Shown here: positions 27,024-37,485 of the stretch, one piece after another
Position numbering within the stretch: the stretch's first letter is position 1
How the letters are laid out: every line of letters begins with the position of its first letter
Source of the DNA: Bacteroidota bacterium
GTDB taxonomy: Bacteria > Bacteroidota > Bacteroidia > Chitinophagales > Chitinophagaceae
Length of the DNA: 64,000 bases
Reading direction: 5' to 3'
NCBI GenBank assembly: GCA_013287475.1
Contig: JABDDT010000001.1
Coordinates: 1,887-65,886 of the forward strand
The notes under the pieces: generated by a model
Seen by the model: the letters and a program-made list of their open reading frames with translations, nothing else
What the model was told of the DNA's origin: nothing
Database searches by the model: none
Position numbers and translations under genes: made by a program

Positions 27024-27368
27024 TTATACAGCAAATGATGTTCCGCATCCGCAGGTTTTGGATGCATTGGGATTATTAAAACTGAAACCCCGGGCATTCA
27101 ACCCGTCTTCCCAGTGTACCATCATACCGCTGAGATAAATATTATGGGATGGGTTCATGATAAAAGATAGAGAATTGGATTCAAATAATTGATCAGCTTC
27201 CTGGCGCTTGTCAAAGCCAAGAATATAAGAAAGTCCGGAACATCCTCCGCCTTTTACACCGATACGAAGAAAATTTCCATTATCGAACCCCGGTTCATCC
27301 ATAAGACGTCTGATCTCTTTTACAGCCGAGGGGCTGAATTGCAATGGAGATTCCAATATAGTTTCCAT
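27024..27368 (-). CDS. A-type Fe-S cluster carrier (IscA/ErpA/HesB)
   Basis: A 114-residue protein that accepts and delivers Fe-S clusters. The three ligand cysteines are present: Cys43 in GGCSGLSY, Cys106 and Cys108 in TCGCGTSF. It has normal length and is cytoplasmic. The -7 box TAAATTTG (27373-27380, minus strand) ends 4 bases before the ATG, so the mRNA is probably leaderless. Convergent with the efflux operon (23-bp gap). Confidence 0.95.
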   Translation of the reverse strand: METILESPLQFSPSAVKEIRRLMDEPGFDNGNFLRIGVKGGGCSGLSYILGFDKRQEADQLFESNSLSFIMNPSHNIYLSGMMVHWEDGLNARGFSFNNPNASKTCGCGTSFAV

Positions 27369-27372
27369 ACTG

Positions 27373-27380
27373 CAAATTTA
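27373..27380 (-). promoter_or_regulatory. -7 box of iscA-like gene, leaderless type
   Basis: On the minus strand the sequence reads TAAATTTGCAGTATG, with the final ATG being the start codon. The same 15 bases precede the PspC gene. Confidence 0.65.
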
Positions 27381-27468
27381 CCAATTTAAGCCTATAGTTC
27401 AAATTAAGCCCTTATGCCTAAATTAAAAAGATCAAAGCATTGTAAAAGTTAAGATCCAGGTTCCTGAC

Positions 27469-27993
27469 CTAATAAAGAATCTTTTTGGCTTCAAAACTAA
27501 GAGCGTCCGAAACAATATGGTGCAGGGATGCTTTAGGTGTTTGCATAACCATTTCAAGAAGATTTTTATTAAGATCCTGGCCAGAGGCTGATTCGGGTAA
27601 AAATGACGCAACCTGGTTGATGATCAGCATATTTTGCTCTTTGAGGTTACGTATAGCATCCCACGCCTCAGGACTCACGTAAATCTGTTGAGTAATGTTA
27701 TGGTCGAATTCCTGGCGAATGGTTTGAATCAGTAGATTCTGCATTTCACGCACACTTAATCCGGGTTGATTGCTCCGGCTAATAAGATTTGGTAATGCAA
27801 TCCGGTCCGCCAGCAGTATGAGTCTTTCATATGCCTGTAATTTCATCGGTGTTGTGGATACTGCCGTCTCTGGTTTTGATGTCGTTCTGCCCTGTTTTAC
27901 CTGTTTTCGCTGTACCCAGAAAATATATGCGAGAATGGAGGCCAGAATGACGGCAAATGCAATGGAAATAATGTATTCATTCGTACTAAGCAT
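27469..27993 (-). CDS. Membrane-anchored DUF7935-like protein
   Basis: A 174-residue protein of unknown function, conserved in Bacteroidota (I believe as DUF7935). The chosen start at 27993 gives an N-terminal membrane helix (YIISIAFAVILASILAYIFW) after five residues; the open frame extends to 28101 but that part is unlike a protein start. After a linker comes a helical cytoplasmic domain beginning MKLQAYERLILLADRIALPN and containing IRQEFDHNITQQIYVSPEAW. It has no catalytic motif. It is divergent from the mutase gene. Confidence 0.7.
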   Translation of the reverse strand: MLSTNEYIISIAFAVILASILAYIFWVQRKQVKQGRTTSKPETAVSTTPMKLQAYERLILLADRIALPNLISRSNQPGLSVREMQNLLIQTIRQEFDHNITQQIYVSPEAWDAIRNLKEQNMLIINQVASFLPESASGQDLNKNLLEMVMQTPKASLHHIVSDALSFEAKKILY

Positions 27994-28172
27994 CAGCAGT
28001 AATTTAAAATTAAACGAAAATACGTAAAGCAATATTTCTAATTCTTTAAATAAAAAAATACCCATACAATAATTCCCCGGTTCTACTGACCGGGTTAACA
28101 AGTTCCCGTTTCCTGCGCATAAATAATTGTATTCTTCAGAAACAAAAAATCGGGTACTTTGCCATAGTTTGA

Positions 28173-29738
28173 ATGAGATCCATGGAGAAAAAGAAATTTA
28201 CCGATTCAGGAATTGAAATAAATTCCCTTTATGAACCTGCAGAAGGAAATATTAACCGGGAAATTCCTGGTAAATATCCATTTACCAGGGGTATCAGGAC
28301 TGATATGTACAGGTCAAAACTTTGGACTATGCGTCAATACGCCGGTTTCAGTACGGCTGGTGAAAGCAATAAAAGATACCATTATCTTCTGAGTCAGGGC
28401 GTATCAGGACTAAGTGTTGCTTTCGACCTCCCCACACAAATCGGATATGACAGCGATCATATTCTTTCAGATGGTGAAGTAGGCAAAGTGGGAGTTGCCA
28501 TAGACTCGATCCGGGACATGGAAGAATTGTTTGCGGGTATTTCGTTGGAAAATATTACCACTTCGATGACAATCAATGCAACGGGTTTTATTCTCCTTGC
28601 ATTTTATGTAGCTCTTGCAAAAAAACAGGGTGCTGATTTGAAAAAAATTTCAGGCACTGTACAGAATGATATTTTAAAAGAATATGCAGCCAGAGGAACT
28701 TATATATATCCGCCACGACCTTCCATGCGTATCATTACGGATATTTTTGAATGGTGCGGAAATGAACTGCCGAAATGGAATACAATTTCAATTTCAGGGT
28801 ATCATATACGCGAGGCCGGTAGTTCGGCAGTTCAGGAAATTGCATTTACCCTGGCTAACGGTAAGGCCTATGTAAAAGCAGCCATCGAAAAAGGACTGAA
28901 TATTAATATTTTCGGAAAAAGACTTTCTTTTTTCTTCAATGCACACAATAATCTATTTGAAGAAGTAGCTAAATTTCGTGCAGCTCGGCGCATGTGGGCC
29001 CAAATTATGAAAGATCTCGGAGCCACAGATCCCCAGGCTATGATGTTACGTTTTCATGCTCAAACGGGAGGAAGTACGCTTACAGCACAACAGCCGGCAA
29101 ATAATATAGCCCGCGTGACGATCCAGGCGCTTTCTGCAATATTCGGTGGCACACAATCATTACATACAAATGGATACGATGAAGCACTTGGGCTTCCTAC
29201 AGAAGAAGCAGCTGGTTTAGCTTTACGTACCCAGCAGATCATCGGTTTTGAAAGTGGTGTTACGGATACAGTAGATCCCCTTGGAGGCAGTTATTTTGTA
29301 GAATCCCTTACAAATTCGGTTGAAGAAGCCGCCTGGGATCTGATCCGGAAAATAGAAGAAATGGGGGGAAGTGTGGCTGCAATTGAACAAGGATTTATTC
29401 AGAACGAAATTGCAAAAAGCGCTTATGATTATCAGATCAAAGTTGAAAACAAGGAAAAAATAATTATTGGAGTGAATGCCTTTGAATCCAATGAAAAAGA
29501 TCTTACTAAAGTATTTCGAATTGATGATTCTATCCGGAAAATACAATCGGAAAAGCTGGCTGTATTACGCAGGGAAAGGGATCCTGCTAAATGCGATCAA
29601 ATACTTCAGCTACTTAACGATCATGCTTCATCCGGTGAAAATCTGATGCCCACCGTTATTAAGGCAGTAGAATCAAACTGCACACTCGGAGAAATCGCCG
29701 ACACACTTCGGGAAGTATTTGGAGAATATAAGGGATAA
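28173..29738 (+). CDS. Methylmalonyl-CoA mutase catalytic (large) subunit, no B12 domain
   Basis: 521 residues forming the TIM-barrel part of an acyl-CoA mutase. [16 protein letters not shown] carries Tyr56 and [15 protein letters not shown] carries Arg174; these match Tyr89 and Arg207 of Propionibacterium MCM, which hold the substrate carboxylate. Isobutyryl-CoA mutases have Phe/Gln there, so methylmalonyl-CoA/succinyl-CoA is the likely substrate. The C-terminal cobalamin domain (DxHxxG) is absent, so a separate small subunit must exist outside this window. An ATG at 28182 is an alternative start. No other propionate-pathway gene is adjacent. Confidence 0.92.
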   Translation: MRSMEKKKFTDSGIEINSLYEPAEGNINREIPGKYPFTRGIRTDMYRSKLWTMRQYAGFSTAGESNKRYHYLLSQGVSGLSVAFDLPTQIGYDSDHILSDGEVGKVGVAIDSIRDMEELFAGISLENITTSMTINATGFILLAFYVALAKKQGADLKKISGTVQNDILKEYAARGTYIYPPRPSMRIITDIFEWCGNELPKWNTISISGYHIREAGSSAVQEIAFTLANGKAYVKAAIEKGLNINIFGKRLSFFFNAHNNLFEEVAKFRAARRMWAQIMKDLGATDPQAMMLRFHAQTGGSTLTAQQPANNIARVTIQALSAIFGGTQSLHTNGYDEALGLPTEEAAGLALRTQQIIGFESGVTDTVDPLGGSYFVESLTNSVEEAAWDLIRKIEEMGGSVAAIEQGFIQNEIAKSAYDYQIKVENKEKIIIGVNAFESNEKDLTKVFRIDDSIRKIQSEKLAVLRRERDPAKCDQILQLLNDHASSGENLMPTVIKAVESNCTLGEIADTLREVFGEYKG

Positions 29739-29749
29739 CCTATTTAGAA

Positions 29750-30178
29750 TTAATTAGGCAATGCCTGAGCATCCAATAGTATGACTTTGATCATAGTTGG
29801 TCCGGTTATCGGTCCCGGAGCGTTGGAACCATCAGCTGCGCGCAGGTCTATAGTAACAGATCCGGTCGTATGAATCGCACCATATGCAATACCGTTGAAA
29901 ACTTCAGGCATTTGTTCATAAGTTGGGTTGGAAGAAGATGGATCATCAAAAGATAAATATACCAGCACCCCTCCATTCAGGTCTATGGCCTGAGTGAGCT
30001 CTGGAACCGAAAGGGAAGTATAATAAAAAGTGGTACTGTCCGGGTCAGCTCCTAATGCCCATTGATTGGCCTGTACTGTATATACGGCTGAGAAAACCTG
30101 GTTTACCTGTTGAACAGTTGTTTTGGTGCAACCTGAGAAGGTTAGTATAGCGAAAACAGATAATAGAGCGATTTTCAT
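29750..30178 (-). CDS. Small hypothetical lipoprotein
   Basis: A 142-residue lipoprotein with lipobox LTFSGC (Cys17). I do not recognise the mature domain. It looks beta-rich with Ala/Asn/Pro turns, e.g. TQAIDLNGGVLVYLSFDD and GPTMIKVILLDAQALPN, the pattern of small Bacteroidota envelope proteins of unknown role. It is convergent with the mutase gene (11-bp gap) and has its own promoter. Confidence 0.75.
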   Translation of the reverse strand: MKIALLSVFAILTFSGCTKTTVQQVNQVFSAVYTVQANQWALGADPDSTTFYYTSLSVPELTQAIDLNGGVLVYLSFDDPSSSNPTYEQMPEVFNGIAYGAIHTTGSVTIDLRAADGSNAPGPITGPTMIKVILLDAQALPN

Positions 30179-30221
30179 ATTGTTGGTTTTATAATCAATT
30201 CGGGTGATTGACTTTATTTTG

Positions 30222-30229
30222 CAAAAATA
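30222..30229 (-). promoter_or_regulatory. -7 promoter box TATTTTTG
   Basis: TATTTTTG on the minus strand matches TAnnTTTG and lies 43 bp before the start of the small lipoprotein gene. Confidence 0.5.
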
Positions 30230-30284
30230 GTTTAATCACAGAAAAGAAATACTTCTAATTTCATAAAATCATATCTAGTAAAAT

Positions 30285-31106
30285 ATGCAGGCATTTCTAA
30301 AAGAATTATTCAAGGACCAGGATTATGATGATAAGAATTTCTTTCTCATTGCAGGACCCTGTGTGGTGGAGTCAGCCGAACTACTTGATATTGTTGCTTC
30401 AAAAGTATCATCCCTTTGCATAAAGATGGGTATCCCCTATATATTCAAAGCTTCTTATCGCAAAGCAAACCGAACCAGTGTTGGATCATTTACAGGTATC
30501 GGTGATGATCAGGCTCTTTCTCTTGTTCAAAAAACCGGCCAGAAATATAAAATACCCACCACATCCGATATACATGCACACGATGAAGCAGCACCAGCCT
30601 CTGTTTATATCGATGTTTTACAAATCCCTGCCTTTCTGTGCAGACAAACAGACCTGTTAATAGCAGCTGCTGAAACAGGGAAAATAATCAATGTTAAGAA
30701 AGGCCAGTTTATTAGCGGACCCGCGATGAAATTTGCTGCAGAGAAAATCAGAAATACAGGAAATGAAAAAATAATATTTACTGAAAGAGGAAATACATTT
30801 GGATATCAGGATCTTGTTGTGGATTTCCGCAATATTCCATTGATGCAGGAACTGGGTGTTCCGGTTGTAGTGGATTGTACACATTCGCTGCAGCAACCTA
30901 ATCAAACAAGCGGAGTAACAGGCGGGAACCCGAAATTGATTAGTACGATATCCATGTCGGCCATAGCAGCAGGTGCAGATGGGTTATTCATAGAAACACA
31001 CCCTGATCCGCCACATGCAAAAAGCGACGGCGCCACTATGCTCAAACTCGATCTGCTGGAAGATTTGCTTTTGAAACTTATAAAATTGAGAAAAGCAGTT
31101 GTTTAA
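30285..31106 (+). CDS. kdsA: 3-deoxy-8-phosphooctulonate (KDO-8-P) synthase
   Basis: A 273-residue TIM-barrel enzyme that joins phosphoenolpyruvate and arabinose 5-phosphate to KDO-8-P for the lipopolysaccharide inner core. Motifs: LIAGPCVVES (21-30), FKASYRKANRTS, DCTHSLQQPN and FIETHPDPPHAKSDG. Cys26 sits where metal-dependent KdsA enzymes (Aquifex type) have their metal-ligand Cys, while the metal-free E. coli type has Asn. It proves an LPS-bearing Gram-negative host. Confidence 0.96.
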   Translation: MQAFLKELFKDQDYDDKNFFLIAGPCVVESAELLDIVASKVSSLCIKMGIPYIFKASYRKANRTSVGSFTGIGDDQALSLVQKTGQKYKIPTTSDIHAHDEAAPASVYIDVLQIPAFLCRQTDLLIAAAETGKIINVKKGQFISGPAMKFAAEKIRNTGNEKIIFTERGNTFGYQDLVVDFRNIPLMQELGVPVVVDCTHSLQQPNQTSGVTGGNPKLISTISMSAIAAGADGLFIETHPDPPHAKSDGATMLKLDLLEDLLLKLIKLRKAVV

Positions 31107-31161
31107 TTAAATGCAGATAGATTTTTCAGTCTAAGAACTTTTTAACTTAAACCAAAATCAT

Positions 31162-31380
31162 TCAGGCAGTAAACGGATTACGTTTTGCTGCCATGATATA
31201 ACGTTTAATATTCATCCAGAAAGCAAGGACAAAATAAACAATCAGGGGCGAACCCATCGTAAGGAAAGAAATATAGATAAACCAGGTCCGGATGCGGGAA
31301 GTAGCAATTCCCAAACGATCACCAATGGCTGTACATACTCCGAACAACTGCCACTCAAAGAATTCCTTCATCCTATTCAT
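31162..31380 (-). CDS. PspC-domain membrane protein
   Basis: A 72-residue protein with the PspC pattern: FGVCTAIGDRLGIATSRIRTWFIYISF, then one membrane helix (LTMGSPLIVYFVLAFWMNI). PspC proteins take part in envelope-stress responses. The -7 box ends 4 bases before the ATG at 31380; a second ATG at 31371 would leave a short leader. Confidence 0.88.
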   Translation of the reverse strand: MNRMKEFFEWQLFGVCTAIGDRLGIATSRIRTWFIYISFLTMGSPLIVYFVLAFWMNIKRYIMAAKRNPFTA

Positions 31381-31384
31381 ACTG

Positions 31385-31392
31385 CAAATTTA
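31385..31392 (-). promoter_or_regulatory. -7 box of PspC gene, leaderless type
   Basis: The minus strand reads TAAATTTGCAGTATG, identical to the stretch ahead of the iscA-like gene, with the ATG as start codon. Confidence 0.65.
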
Positions 31393-31446
31393 AAAAAAAT
31401 AGGCTAAAGAGCAAGAGCATGCTTAGGCATTAACGCTTTTTTTAGG

Positions 31447-31454
31447 TAAATTTG
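31447..31454 (+). promoter_or_regulatory. -7 promoter box TAAATTTG of aconitase gene
   Basis: TAAATTTG matches the consensus and leaves an untranslated leader of roughly 40 bases before the ATG at 31504. Confidence 0.55.
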
Positions 31455-31503
31455 TATCCTGAAAATGCCTGCCTCCCACCCCATTAACTAAAATTCGACG
31501 ATC

Positions 31504-33768
31504 ATGGTTTTCGACCTGGATTTAATCAAGAAAGTTTATAAAGAAATGCCTTCCAAAATCGCTGAAGCGAAAAAAATAACCGGTAGTGCCCTTACCTTAT
31601 CTGAAAAAATCCTCTATACACATCTTTACTCTAAAACAATACAAAATTATGTGCGTGGCAAGGATTATGTGGATTTCGCACCTGACCGTGTTGCCATGCA
31701 GGATGCTACTGCTCAAATGGCTCTGCTGCAATTCAGCACGTGTGGCCGTGAACGAGTAGCTGTACCTTCTACTGTACATTGCGATCATTTGATTCAGGCC
31801 AAAACCGGCGCCAAAGCTGATCTTTCAACCGCACTGGATGTAAATAAAGAAGTTTATGATTTTTTATCCTCCATCTCCAATAAATATGGAATCGGTTTCT
31901 GGAAGCCGGGTGCAGGGATAATCCACCAGGTGGTTCTGGAGAATTATGCTTTCCCTGGCGGAATGATGATCGGGACAGATTCTCATACACCAAATGCCGG
32001 GGGGCTTGGAATGATTGCCATCGGAGTTGGCGGTGCTGACGCAGTGGATGTAATGGCTGGTCTGGCATGGGAATTAAAAATGCCTAAATTAATCGGCATT
32101 AAACTTTCCGGTAAATTAAATGGCTGGGCTTCTCCAAAAGACGTTATATTGAAAGTTGCCGGAATACTTACTGTAAAAGGTGGTACAGGTGCAATTGTAG
32201 AATATTTCGGTGATGGGGCAGACAGCCTGAGTGCAACTGGTAAAGCCACAATTTGCAATATGGGTGCTGAAATCGGAGCAACTTGTTCCCTTTTTGCTTA
32301 TGACGATAAAATGTCGGCCTATCTTAAAGCAACTGAACGTGAAGAAGTAGCACTCCTCGCTGACAAAATCAAAAATTTCCTGCGTCCAGATCCGGAAGTA
32401 TATGCAAATCCTTCCGCTTATTATGACCAGCTGGTTGAAATAGACCTCAATGAACTTGAACCACACGTTAATGGACCTTTTACACCAGATCTCGCATGGC
32501 CCATTTCAAAATTTGCCGAAGCAGTAAAAAACAATCAATGGCCGGAAAAACTGGAAGTTGCACTGATTGGATCATGCACAAATTCTTCCTATGAGGATAT
32601 CAGTCGCTCTGCTTCTGTGGCGAAACAGGCCATAGAAAAAAATCTTGAGACACTGGCAGAATTCACCATTACACCGGGTAGTGAGCTTGTGCGATACACA
32701 ATCGAGAAAGATGGCTTCCTGAAAACTTTCGAAAAAATCGGAGGTGTGGTTCTGGCAAATGCATGCGGGCCCTGCATCGGTCAGTGGGCAAGACATATTG
32801 ATGATCCAAATCGCAAAAACTCAATCATCACTTCCTTTAACCGAAATTTCGCAAGGCGTAACGACGGATTGTCTTCTACTCATGCTTTTGTTGCATCTCC
32901 TGAAATAGTTACCGCATTCGCCATTGCTGGTCACCTTTCTTTCAATCCCTTAAAAGATACATTGAAAAATAAAAAAGGAGAATATGTGAAACTGGATGAA
33001 CCCTCCGGTTTCGAACTTCCTCCCCATGGTTTTTCTGTGGATGATCCGGGTTATCTGCCTCCAGCAGAAGACGGAAGTAAATTGAAAGTTATTGTTAAAC
33101 CCGATTCTCAAAGGCTTCAATTACTTGAACCATTTAAACCCTGGGAAGGCGTTAATCTTATTGGATTGCGTTTACTCATCAAGGCAAAAGGAAAATGTAC
33201 AACAGATCATATTTCCATGGCAGGGCCCTGGTTAAAATTCCGTGGCCACCTGGATAACATTTCAAATAATATGCTGATTGGCGCCGTAAATTATTTTAAT
33301 GAAAAAACGGATTCAGTTAAAAATCAACTTACAGGCGAATATAGTCCCGTACCAGCTACCGCACGAGCTTATAAATCAGCCGGAATAGGAAGTATTGTGG
33401 TTGGTGATGAGAATTATGGAGAGGGCTCTTCACGTGAACATGCAGCCATGGAACCACGGCACCTGGGCGTACGTGCCATTCTGGTCCGATCCTTTGCACG
33501 TATTCACGAAACCAATTTAAAAAAACAGGGGATGCTCGCTCTGACTTTTGCAGATAAAGCAGACTATGATAAAATTTTGGAGGATGATGTAATTGATATT
33601 GACGGATTGACGGAATTCACTCCTGGCCACCCGCTGACCCTTGTTCTTCATCACCTGGAAGGTGAGCCGGAAGAAATTCTTGCGAATCATACTTATAATG
33701 AATCCCAGATTGAATGGTTTAAGGCTGGTGGTGCACTAAATGTAATCAGGGCCGAATTTGCCAAATGA
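31504..33768 (+). CDS. acn: Aconitate hydratase (mitochondrial type)
   Basis: A 754-residue TCA-cycle enzyme that isomerises citrate to isocitrate. The [4Fe-4S] ligands are Cys358 (GSCTNSS), Cys421 and Cys424 (ACGPCIGQW). Other aconitase signatures are [15 protein letters not shown], the swivelling-domain GRGNCTTDH-like [15 protein letters not shown] and [17 protein letters not shown]. Length and pattern match the mitochondrial-type enzyme usual in Bacteroidota. Its stop overlaps the next start (ATGA at 33765). Confidence 0.96.
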   Translation: MVFDLDLIKKVYKEMPSKIAEAKKITGSALTLSEKILYTHLYSKTIQNYVRGKDYVDFAPDRVAMQDATAQMALLQFSTCGRERVAVPSTVHCDHLIQAKTGAKADLSTALDVNKEVYDFLSSISNKYGIGFWKPGAGIIHQVVLENYAFPGGMMIGTDSHTPNAGGLGMIAIGVGGADAVDVMAGLAWELKMPKLIGIKLSGKLNGWASPKDVILKVAGILTVKGGTGAIVEYFGDGADSLSATGKATICNMGAEIGATCSLFAYDDKMSAYLKATEREEVALLADKIKNFLRPDPEVYANPSAYYDQLVEIDLNELEPHVNGPFTPDLAWPISKFAEAVKNNQWPEKLEVALIGSCTNSSYEDISRSASVAKQAIEKNLETLAEFTITPGSELVRYTIEKDGFLKTFEKIGGVVLANACGPCIGQWARHIDDPNRKNSIITSFNRNFARRNDGLSSTHAFVASPEIVTAFAIAGHLSFNPLKDTLKNKKGEYVKLDEPSGFELPPHGFSVDDPGYLPPAEDGSKLKVIVKPDSQRLQLLEPFKPWEGVNLIGLRLLIKAKGKCTTDHISMAGPWLKFRGHLDNISNNMLIGAVNYFNEKTDSVKNQLTGEYSPVPATARAYKSAGIGSIVVGDENYGEGSSREHAAMEPRHLGVRAILVRSFARIHETNLKKQGMLALTFADKADYDKILEDDVIDIDGLTEFTPGHPLTLVLHHLEGEPEEILANHTYNESQIEWFKAGGALNVIRAEFAK

Positions 33769-35264
33769 TCAAGCCTAATGCCCTCGATTTAATTAAAAAG
33801 TCTCATTTCGGATCCGGACTGAAATCAATTGTCATTGCATGTATACTTCTCTTCGGAATCCGATTCATTTTTATTGCCATCATGGGCATTATGCCTCAGG
33901 ATGCCTATTATGATTTCTATGCCCAACATCTGGATCTTTCTTATTATGATCATCCCCCGTTAATAGGTTATCTTCTTCGGTTTTTCACCAGTCTTTTTGG
34001 AAAAAAAGTTTACGTTTTAAAACTGGCAGATACTTTTGTTACACTTCTGACGATTATCGCTTTTTACAATCTGGCAAGAAAATTTCTTAGTGAAAACAAA
34101 ACCCAGATAGCAACGGCTCTCCTTCTTTCTACATTAATGATCAGCATACTCTCCCTAGTATCTACTCCAGATGTTCCCCTGATGCTTTGCTGGACGATAA
34201 GTTTAAATTTTCTGCATGAGGCCATTTTTAAGAGAAAAAATATTTACTGGATTTGGGCAGGGATCTTTACCGGGCTCAGTTTTGATTCAAAATATACCGC
34301 CATTTTTCTTATCATCGGACTGATCGGATTTTTACTTATTTCAAATTCATTTAGGAAACTGATTATTTCCAGATGGCTCTTCTTATATCTGACATGTTTC
34401 GCGATTACTATTCTACCTGTTGTTATTTGGAATGCACTCAACGGATTTGCTTCATTCAAATTTCAATCTGAAGGACGTGCTCAGGAAGGGTTTCATATTG
34501 ATATTATGGGATTTGCCGGGGTAATCGGTCACCAGTCCGCCATTTTGCTCCCGCTTCTGTTTTTTTCACTAGTATATTTTATATTTCGTTTTTGCAGAAA
34601 ATATGGAACCCGGTTTACCCGAATACCGGCTGATCAACTATTTCTTTTGTCCTTTTTTATACCACTATTTCTTGGGTTTTTTTTTATTTCATTTTTTTAC
34701 TGGGTAAAATTAAACTGGATGATGCCGGCTTATATTACAGGAATTATTTGGGTATCCAGATTCTGGAATAAAAAATGGACCCGCTTTCAGTTGATTTCTT
34801 CTCTTGTTCTTCACCTCTTGCTGGCTGTTGAAATTATATTCTATGTGGTTCCAATCCGATCTGATGATACCTGGTATGGCTGGTCAGAATTTTCCAATAA
34901 AGTTGAAACTTTACGGAAAAAATACCGGGATGCATTCATCTTTTCATCTGACGATTATAAAACTTCGGCCATTCTTAATTTCTATTTGAATGAAACAGTT
35001 TATTCAAGGAATATCGTTGGCGAAAGAGCTTTGCAATTTGATTTTGTCGGAACAAATCTGAATACATTAAAAGGAAAGAACGCCATTTATATTGATTCTA
35101 ATCCACGTTTCTCTGATCTGAAAAATGAGAACAAAGCAGTGCCAGTATCCTATTATTCTTATTTCGACAGTATCCTTCCTCTGGATCCAATTTTGATTGA
35201 AAAAAATGGCAGAACTGAAAGAAAGTTTTCCGTTTTCCTCTGCATCAATTATCATCCCAAATAG
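33765..35264 (+). CDS. GT39/ArnT-like membrane glycosyltransferase
   Basis: A 499-residue polytopic protein with about 12 membrane helices. The first periplasmic loop has the GT39/PMT_2 pattern [20 protein letters not shown] followed by PPLIGYLL, with the acidic residue expected to be catalytic (Asp in DAYY). It would move a sugar from a polyprenyl-phosphate carrier to a lipid or protein in the periplasm; donor and acceptor are unknown. The ATGA overlap with the aconitase gene suggests translational coupling although the functions are unrelated. Confidence 0.85.
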   Translation: MIKPNALDLIKKSHFGSGLKSIVIACILLFGIRFIFIAIMGIMPQDAYYDFYAQHLDLSYYDHPPLIGYLLRFFTSLFGKKVYVLKLADTFVTLLTIIAFYNLARKFLSENKTQIATALLLSTLMISILSLVSTPDVPLMLCWTISLNFLHEAIFKRKNIYWIWAGIFTGLSFDSKYTAIFLIIGLIGFLLISNSFRKLIISRWLFLYLTCFAITILPVVIWNALNGFASFKFQSEGRAQEGFHIDIMGFAGVIGHQSAILLPLLFFSLVYFIFRFCRKYGTRFTRIPADQLFLLSFFIPLFLGFFFISFFYWVKLNWMMPAYITGIIWVSRFWNKKWTRFQLISSLVLHLLLAVEIIFYVVPIRSDDTWYGWSEFSNKVETLRKKYRDAFIFSSDDYKTSAILNFYLNETVYSRNIVGERALQFDFVGTNLNTLKGKNAIYIDSNPRFSDLKNENKAVPVSYYSYFDSILPLDPILIEKNGRTERKFSVFLCINYHPK

Positions 35265-35408
35265 TATTAGACAAAATACCCGACATATTGTTACAAAGGA
35301 AAGTTCAAGCACATTCAACCCGTTGAGTATGCCATAATCCGAAAACTTCTGAATTAAAGCCCAAAAAGCTTCCTGCATCCCATATGGAATATTATATTCG
35401 TTTTCGGT

Positions 35409-36818
35409 ATGAAAACGAATCCAATGAAACACCTGGTTTATTTGCCTTTATTGATGATGTTCCTGTCTTGTTCTACTTCTAAAAAACTCACTACTTCCAA
35501 AGAAGAACAACAAACACTACCTGACCTGCCACTTTCAGAATTGGATATTCCGATTAAAATAGCAGCTGCTCCGATATTTGCGAAAGCCGAGAATTTGGTT
35601 CCCTCAGAATTCACTTCTGAAGGATGGCCCGATTTTATGCATCCCTCCTGTGACTTCCGTTATAAATATCGTTTTGTGAGAACAAGCCTTCAGATTTCCT
35701 GTGCCAATAATATAATTAATATTCGATTTGGAGGTAATTACCAGATTAGTGGCAGTAAATGCCTTTGCACGGCTGGTATTCCGGTAACCCCCTGGATTTC
35801 CGGTAATTGTGGATTTCTGCCCCAACCTCTTCGCAAAGTAAATATGTCTCTTAATACCAACTTACAATTTCTTCCGAACTATCAGCTCCATTCAACCACA
35901 ACAGTTATCCAGATACAACCCGTTGATAAATGTTCCGTTTCAGTTTTTGCAAATGATATCACACAGTTGGTAATGGATAGCATCCGTTCTTCACTACTAA
36001 CTTTTTCAACAACAATGGATCAAAACATTGCAGGATTAAATTTTGAAAAATTTAAGATGCAGCTGAAAGACAGTAGTTATAGAAAGATTGTTATTGGCAA
36101 ATATGGCTATTTTCTGTTAAACCCGACTTCAGTCCGCATCGGGCAGATAAATTATGTAAAAGACAGCTTTTCAATTTCACTGGGCTTATCCTGCAGGCCT
36201 CAGTTCAGTTCTGATCCGGTGAATCATATTCCTGAACCAGTAACCCTGCCAGCATTAATACAAACAGACAACCGAAACGGGATTCGTCTTTACATGAACA
36301 TGAATTATGATTATGATTTTCTAAATAATATCTTGCGGGATAGTCTCCATAATAAAGTTTTTGAAATTAAAGGAAGAACGATTGTTATAAAAGATGCAAC
36401 GGTACACGGTATTGGAAATCACCAGTTGGAACTTCAAATTGATTTTGCTGGAAGCAACCATGGAAGTATTTTCCTGCGGGGAACACCTGTACTTGATACT
36501 GCAAAACAAACATTGAGTATACCGGATATTCAATATTCTCTTGAAGGAGAAGATTTGGCGTTGAAAATAGCAAGAAGTTTATTCAGAAATAAAATACGTA
36601 AATCCATACAGGGCAAATCTTATCTGGACATCGAAGCACTTTTAAATGCAAATAAATCGATGATTGATCAGCTTTTAAACAGGGAATGGATGCAGGGAAT
36701 TCATTCAGTTGGTGCTTTGAAAGAAGCTAAAATCATTGGTATGTTAGTGACTCCTCAAAACATTCAGTTTCAGGTTTTTATAGCGGGTGAACTAAAATTA
36801 TTGGGTGGCAACCTTTAA
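35409..36818 (+). CDS. DUF4403 lipoprotein
   Basis: A 469-residue exported lipoprotein (lipobox FLSC after PLLMM). The mature part matches DUF4403: LPDLPLSELDIPIKIAAAPI at the start, CDFRYKYRFVRTSLQIS, GIPVTPWISGNCGF and a repeated beta-rich half toward the C-terminus. Paired beta-sheets suggest a TULIP-like lipid-binding fold, but no function is established. The ATG at 35424 is an alternative start. It lies 31 bp before the sigma factor gene on the same strand. Confidence 0.87.
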   Translation: MKTNPMKHLVYLPLLMMFLSCSTSKKLTTSKEEQQTLPDLPLSELDIPIKIAAAPIFAKAENLVPSEFTSEGWPDFMHPSCDFRYKYRFVRTSLQISCANNIINIRFGGNYQISGSKCLCTAGIPVTPWISGNCGFLPQPLRKVNMSLNTNLQFLPNYQLHSTTTVIQIQPVDKCSVSVFANDITQLVMDSIRSSLLTFSTTMDQNIAGLNFEKFKMQLKDSSYRKIVIGKYGYFLLNPTSVRIGQINYVKDSFSISLGLSCRPQFSSDPVNHIPEPVTLPALIQTDNRNGIRLYMNMNYDYDFLNNILRDSLHNKVFEIKGRTIVIKDATVHGIGNHQLELQIDFAGSNHGSIFLRGTPVLDTAKQTLSIPDIQYSLEGEDLALKIARSLFRNKIRKSIQGKSYLDIEALLNANKSMIDQLLNREWMQGIHSVGALKEAKIIGMLVTPQNIQFQVFIAGELKLLGGNL

Positions 36819-36849
36819 CATAAGATTTACGTAATTTAATAAAGATGAA

Positions 36850-37485
36850 GTGGTTGCGCTATTAACTTCACCTTGGGAAAAGGCCTTAAAACCATTGATA
36901 AACGGTAACCATCAAATTAGCGCATTAATAGCTGGATGCAGGCAAAATGACCGGGCCAGTCAGAAGGAATTGTATGAATTCCTGAAGGGGTATGCCATGA
37001 AAATATGCTATCGTTATCAACATAATCAATACCAGGTAGAAGAAATTGTTAATGAAGGGTTCACGAAATTTTTTAAAAATATTCATCAGTTTGACGAAAA
37101 TCGTCACCTCGAAACTTCCATGGCCCTGAAAGGCTGGTTTAAGAGGATCCTGGTTAATACCTGCATTGATTATTACCGTAAAAATTCAGCTTATCTCCGT
37201 GGACAAATGCTTTCTGAAGAATCAGAAAAAATAGCAGATCATGGGGAAACCGGGATCGATAAACTGTCGTATAAAGAAATCATCGAAGCAATCCGTTTAT
37301 TATCACCCGCCTACAGGACAGTTTTTAATCTATTTGTAATTGAAGGTATGTCGCACGAGGAAATTGGGAAACATTTAGGAATTTCTGTAGGTGCGTCCAA
37401 ATCGAATTTATCAAAAGCGAGAGAAAATCTTAGAAAAATCTTGACAAAAAAAGCTGATGTGAAAACATATGTCGAACCTATCTGA
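36850..37485 (+). CDS. ECF RNA polymerase sigma factor
   Basis: 211 residues with sigma region 2 (about 40-112: VEEIVNEGFTKFFKNIHQFD and GWFKRILVNTCIDYYRK) and region 4 (about 143-196: LSPAYRTVFNLFVIEG and EEIGKHLGISVGASKSNLSK). No N-terminal extra domain. The only start early enough is GTG at 36850; TTG at 36895 is a weaker choice. An in-frame stop lies at 36832. The anti-sigma-like gene overlaps its last 17 bases, which points to translational coupling. Confidence 0.93.
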   Translation: MVALLTSPWEKALKPLINGNHQISALIAGCRQNDRASQKELYEFLKGYAMKICYRYQHNQYQVEEIVNEGFTKFFKNIHQFDENRHLETSMALKGWFKRILVNTCIDYYRKNSAYLRGQMLSEESEKIADHGETGIDKLSYKEIIEAIRLLSPAYRTVFNLFVIEGMSHEEIGKHLGISVGASKSNLSKARENLRKILTKKADVKTYVEPI

